Positions 62,337 to 64,000 of a stretch of DNA of 64,000 bases are shown here, one piece after another. Numbering within the stretch: the first letter of the stretch is position 1; the number at the start of each line of letters is the position of its first letter. This DNA is from an uncultured Chitinophaga sp. (GTDB lineage: Bacteria; Bacteroidota; Bacteroidia; Chitinophagales; Chitinophagaceae), in NCBI RefSeq assembly GCF_937898475.1, contig NZ_CALEJS010000016.1, forward strand, positions 930,001 to 994,000. Reading direction: 5' to 3'. Below the pieces are notes generated by a model that saw only the letters and a program-made list of their open reading frames with translations, was not told the origin of the DNA and searched no databases. The translations under genes were made by a program, and so were the position numbers.

Positions 62337-63479
62337 ATGTTCTTGGAACCAAGAATCCACCGGCCATCTCAACCGGATGGCCGTTACTTCGTTTTTGCTC
62401 ACATCGAAGGGAAGCGTTTCAAGCTCTATAACGGCAGGGCGCTATCCATCAACTGCAACCCCAACAAGGCGAAGACCGACAAGGACAGAGAGAAGGCCCT
62501 GTCCATGCTATGTTACCACCTGAAGAAGAAGTTGGAGCAGGGATGGAGGCCCGACCAGCAGACCGACCAACCGAAGAAGGCAGCAGCCATCTCAAGCGGC
62601 CGCGCCTTCCAGCAATTGAAGACACAGATCGAGCAGGAGGCGGTCAGCAGCTTGTACCGCCGGGATTTGCTGGCCCTATGTGAACGGTTTGCCAGCTACC
62701 TGAAGAAGAACAAGCGGGAGGCCACACCTCTATCCAGCCTTACAAGCGATCACATGGACGAGTTTCTGCGGCCCTTCAGAACGACAGCAACCAATTACAT
62801 GAACCGGCGGCGGACGTTGTCTTCTCTCTTCGCCCGGCTTATTGCTATGAAGATGCTGTCCAGCAACCCGGTAAAGGACACCGGCAAGCTGAAGCAGATT
62901 GCCTACCTAAACCTCCCTTATAAGCAGGGGCAGTTACAGAAGGTCTTGCAATTCGTCAGGGAACGGCACGAAGACGTATATCTCTGCTGCCTTCTTATGT
63001 ATGGGTGTCTTCTTCGGCCACATCAGGAAATACGGTTGCTTAGAAGAGGCCATTTTGACGAAGGCATCACCAAGATCAGCCTCTCCGGGGAGCAGAACAA
63101 AAGCCGCAGGATACGGACGGTTCTCGTTCCGCTGTATGTGCAGGAAGAGTTGATCCGGCGTGGCATCCCGGAGTTTGAAGAAGGCGTGAACCTCTTCACC
63201 CGCGGGACTGGTGTCTTCAATGCGTCTTATTTCAACACTGCGTGGTCAAGGATCAAGGAAGATATGCTCCGGGAAGGGCTTATCAGTGAAAGCCACACCC
63301 TCTATTCCTTCCGGCATACAGCGGCGGTGAACATGTACCTGAAGACGAAAGACCCGTACAAAATACAGCAGGCGTTCGGGCATAGTTCCCTACGGGTAAC
63401 GCTTCTGTATCTTCGGAATCTGGGGTTGGTGGTAGATACCTCGCTGGAAGACCTTCCCGAGTTACCTGCTTGTCTATAG
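62337..63479 (+). CDS. tyrosine recombinase/integrase
   Basis: I use the ATG at 62337 (MFLEPRIHRPSQPDGRYFVFAHIEGKRFKLYNG), giving 380 residues. A GTG lies two codons earlier. The N-terminal arm-binding and core-binding parts precede a catalytic domain with Arg227 in YGCLLRPHQEIRLL, Lys in the EQNKSRRIRTVLVPL hairpin, Arg326 in LYSFRHTAA, His349 in FGHSSLRVT and the nucleophile Tyr358 in LLYLRN. The first His of HxxR is Tyr here (YSFRH), a common variant. It lies right at the tRNA-Phe fragment, so it should catalyse integration and excision there. Confidence 0.93.
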   Translation: MFLEPRIHRPSQPDGRYFVFAHIEGKRFKLYNGRALSINCNPNKAKTDKDREKALSMLCYHLKKKLEQGWRPDQQTDQPKKAAAISSGRAFQQLKTQIEQEAVSSLYRRDLLALCERFASYLKKNKREATPLSSLTSDHMDEFLRPFRTTATNYMNRRRTLSSLFARLIAMKMLSSNPVKDTGKLKQIAYLNLPYKQGQLQKVLQFVRERHEDVYLCCLLMYGCLLRPHQEIRLLRRGHFDEGITKISLSGEQNKSRRIRTVLVPLYVQEELIRRGIPEFEEGVNLFTRGTGVFNASYFNTAWSRIKEDMLREGLISESHTLYSFRHTAAVNMYLKTKDPYKIQQAFGHSSLRVTLLYLRNLGLVVDTSLEDLPELPACL

Positions 63480-63526
63480 AGAGGTATATAATAATCCCCC
63501 ATTTGTTGGATGTTTAGGCGGAAACA

Positions 63527-63581
63527 GTGGGTACAGAAACGTACCCTTTTTGTCATGTAATAGGTACGAAAATGTACCCAC
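63527..63581. promoter_or_regulatory. two mirror-image operator-like palindromes
   Basis: The first palindrome is GGGTAC-N6-GTACCC (63529-63546) and the second GGTAC-N6-GTACC (63563-63578). They are inverted copies of each other: GTGGGTACA-N4-CGTACC at 63527-63545 and its reverse complement at 63563-63581. The second one lies immediately upstream of the -7 element. The first is followed by five T and could also terminate the integrase transcript. The arrangement suits a dimeric repressor binding at two sites. Confidence 0.7.
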
Positions 63582-63588
63582 TTCCTTG

Positions 63589-63596
63589 TATCTTTG
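63589..63596 (+). promoter_or_regulatory. -7 element of the gene at the window's end
   Basis: TATCTTTG is an exact TAnnTTTG match, but only 5 bases before the ATG at 63602. Either the mRNA is nearly leaderless or translation begins at the second ATG (63626). Confidence 0.6.
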
Positions 63597-63601
63597 CCTT
63601 C

Positions 63602-64000
63602 ATGAAAAATATACCGCGCTCTCAGATGACTTGTCTTGAGCTTTGGCAGAAAGCAGGAGAAGCCAGTCAAAGGAAGTCGATTGGGAAAACCACCATTGAG
63701 TGGGCAGGATATACCCGGGAGCAACTGGAACAAAAAGAACATTTTGTACCAACCGACTTCACAATAGTTCAGCCATCCCTTCTTAGATCTTTGGAAGCAC
63801 GGGAACTTCGGTTGGCTGTTACAATAATCGAAGAACTATGCAGGAATAACATGCTATGGTATTTTGACCATCGGGAAGACAGCAGAGATAAGAAGGCGAT
63901 TTCAAGTCTTCGGGCTAGGGGCGTGTTGCACCGAACTGAAGAGGCAACAATCCATATTGTTAACCCTTGGTTTATACGGAAGGGGGATATTCCAGCAACT
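63602..64000 (+). CDS. element-encoded protein, probably winged-helix, truncated by the window edge
   Basis: The frame is open from ATG 63602 to the end, 133 residues so far. The N-terminus is basic and helical (MKNIPRSQMTCLELWQKAGEASQRKS). Later come LLRSLEARELRLAVTIIEELCRNNMLWY and AISSLRARGVLHRTEEATIHIVNPWFIRKGD. This final Leu-Arg-x-Arg-Gly-Val-Leu...Asn-Pro...Lys-Gly pattern resembles the winged-helix end of plasmid replication proteins of the RepL kind, but the evidence is weak. Its promoter overlaps the operator palindromes. An alternative start is the ATG at 63626. Confidence 0.5.
   Translation, partial: MKNIPRSQMTCLELWQKAGEASQRKSIGKTTIEWAGYTREQLEQKEHFVPTDFTIVQPSLLRSLEARELRLAVTIIEELCRNNMLWYFDHREDSRDKKAISSLRARGVLHRTEEATIHIVNPWFIRKGDIPAT

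Larger units (their letters stand above)
62211..64000. mobile_element. one end of an element integrated at tRNA-Phe, continuing beyond the window
   Basis: The boundary is the tRNA-Phe fragment. The integrase gene starts 65 bases inside and reads into the element, followed by a gene with operator palindromes. The far end and its direct repeat are outside the window, so size and cargo are unknown. Confidence 0.8.

Overview
The window looks like a piece of a Bacteroidota chromosome, most likely from the Chitinophaga group (Chitinophagaceae). The evidence is TAnnTTTG-type -7 promoter elements, phylum-typical families (DUF2480, arginase-like formimidoylglutamase, TamB followed by a TamA-like lipoprotein, Nfu scaffold, small Cys-Gly-Cys-Pro lipoprotein, an ECF sigma factor paired with a beta-barrel protein) and moderate G+C. 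No rRNA genes, CRISPR arrays or complete insertion sequences were seen.

Region by region. 0-15 kb is mostly housekeeping: the end of an M16 peptidase, an esterase with an arginase-like protein, a glycosyltransferase, polA, a secreted cysteine peptidase, a YrdC/YciO protein, mtgA, a pnuC-nadR NAD-salvage pair, an Nfu Fe-S scaffold, ferritin and mgsA. 15-32 kb holds a GHL10 glycosidase, gltB-gltD (glutamate synthase), tamB with its outer-membrane partner, and an RlpA-like lipoprotein. 32-40 kb has a PfpI protein with a Rieske flavoprotein, corA, DUF2480 and ppiD.

The most notable part is 39.8-48.7 kb. The ppiD-nadA intergenic region carries three exact TTATCCACA boxes, one exact TTATACACA box and at least four single-mismatch boxes in about 500 bp, between AT-rich flanks. 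This is a strong candidate for the chromosomal origin oriC, although no dnaA is nearby. To its right lie nadA, feoA, ybeY and a three-gene glycosyltransferase operon. Then comes a gene-free, strongly G-over-C-skewed stretch of about 2.8 kb, bracketed by two perfect 18-bp ParB-binding (parS) palindromes. mnmG (gidA) follows immediately. oriC, parS and gidA together make this the replication and segregation centre of the chromosome.

50-62 kb contains an ECF sigma factor followed by a protein with both an inner-membrane helix and an outer-membrane-type barrel (possibly a trans-envelope signalling pair), a lactonase, cardiolipin synthase, an MHS-type transporter, rpiA, a DUF885 hydrolase, two small enzymes and an AraC regulator.

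At 62.2 kb the chromosome is interrupted. A 3' fragment of tRNA-Phe(GAA) is followed at once by a tyrosine integrase and a gene under two mirror-image operator palindromes. This is one end of an integrated element that continues past the window. Dispersed intergenic palindromes of the TTTGAAGGTTTGA type occur between several genes.
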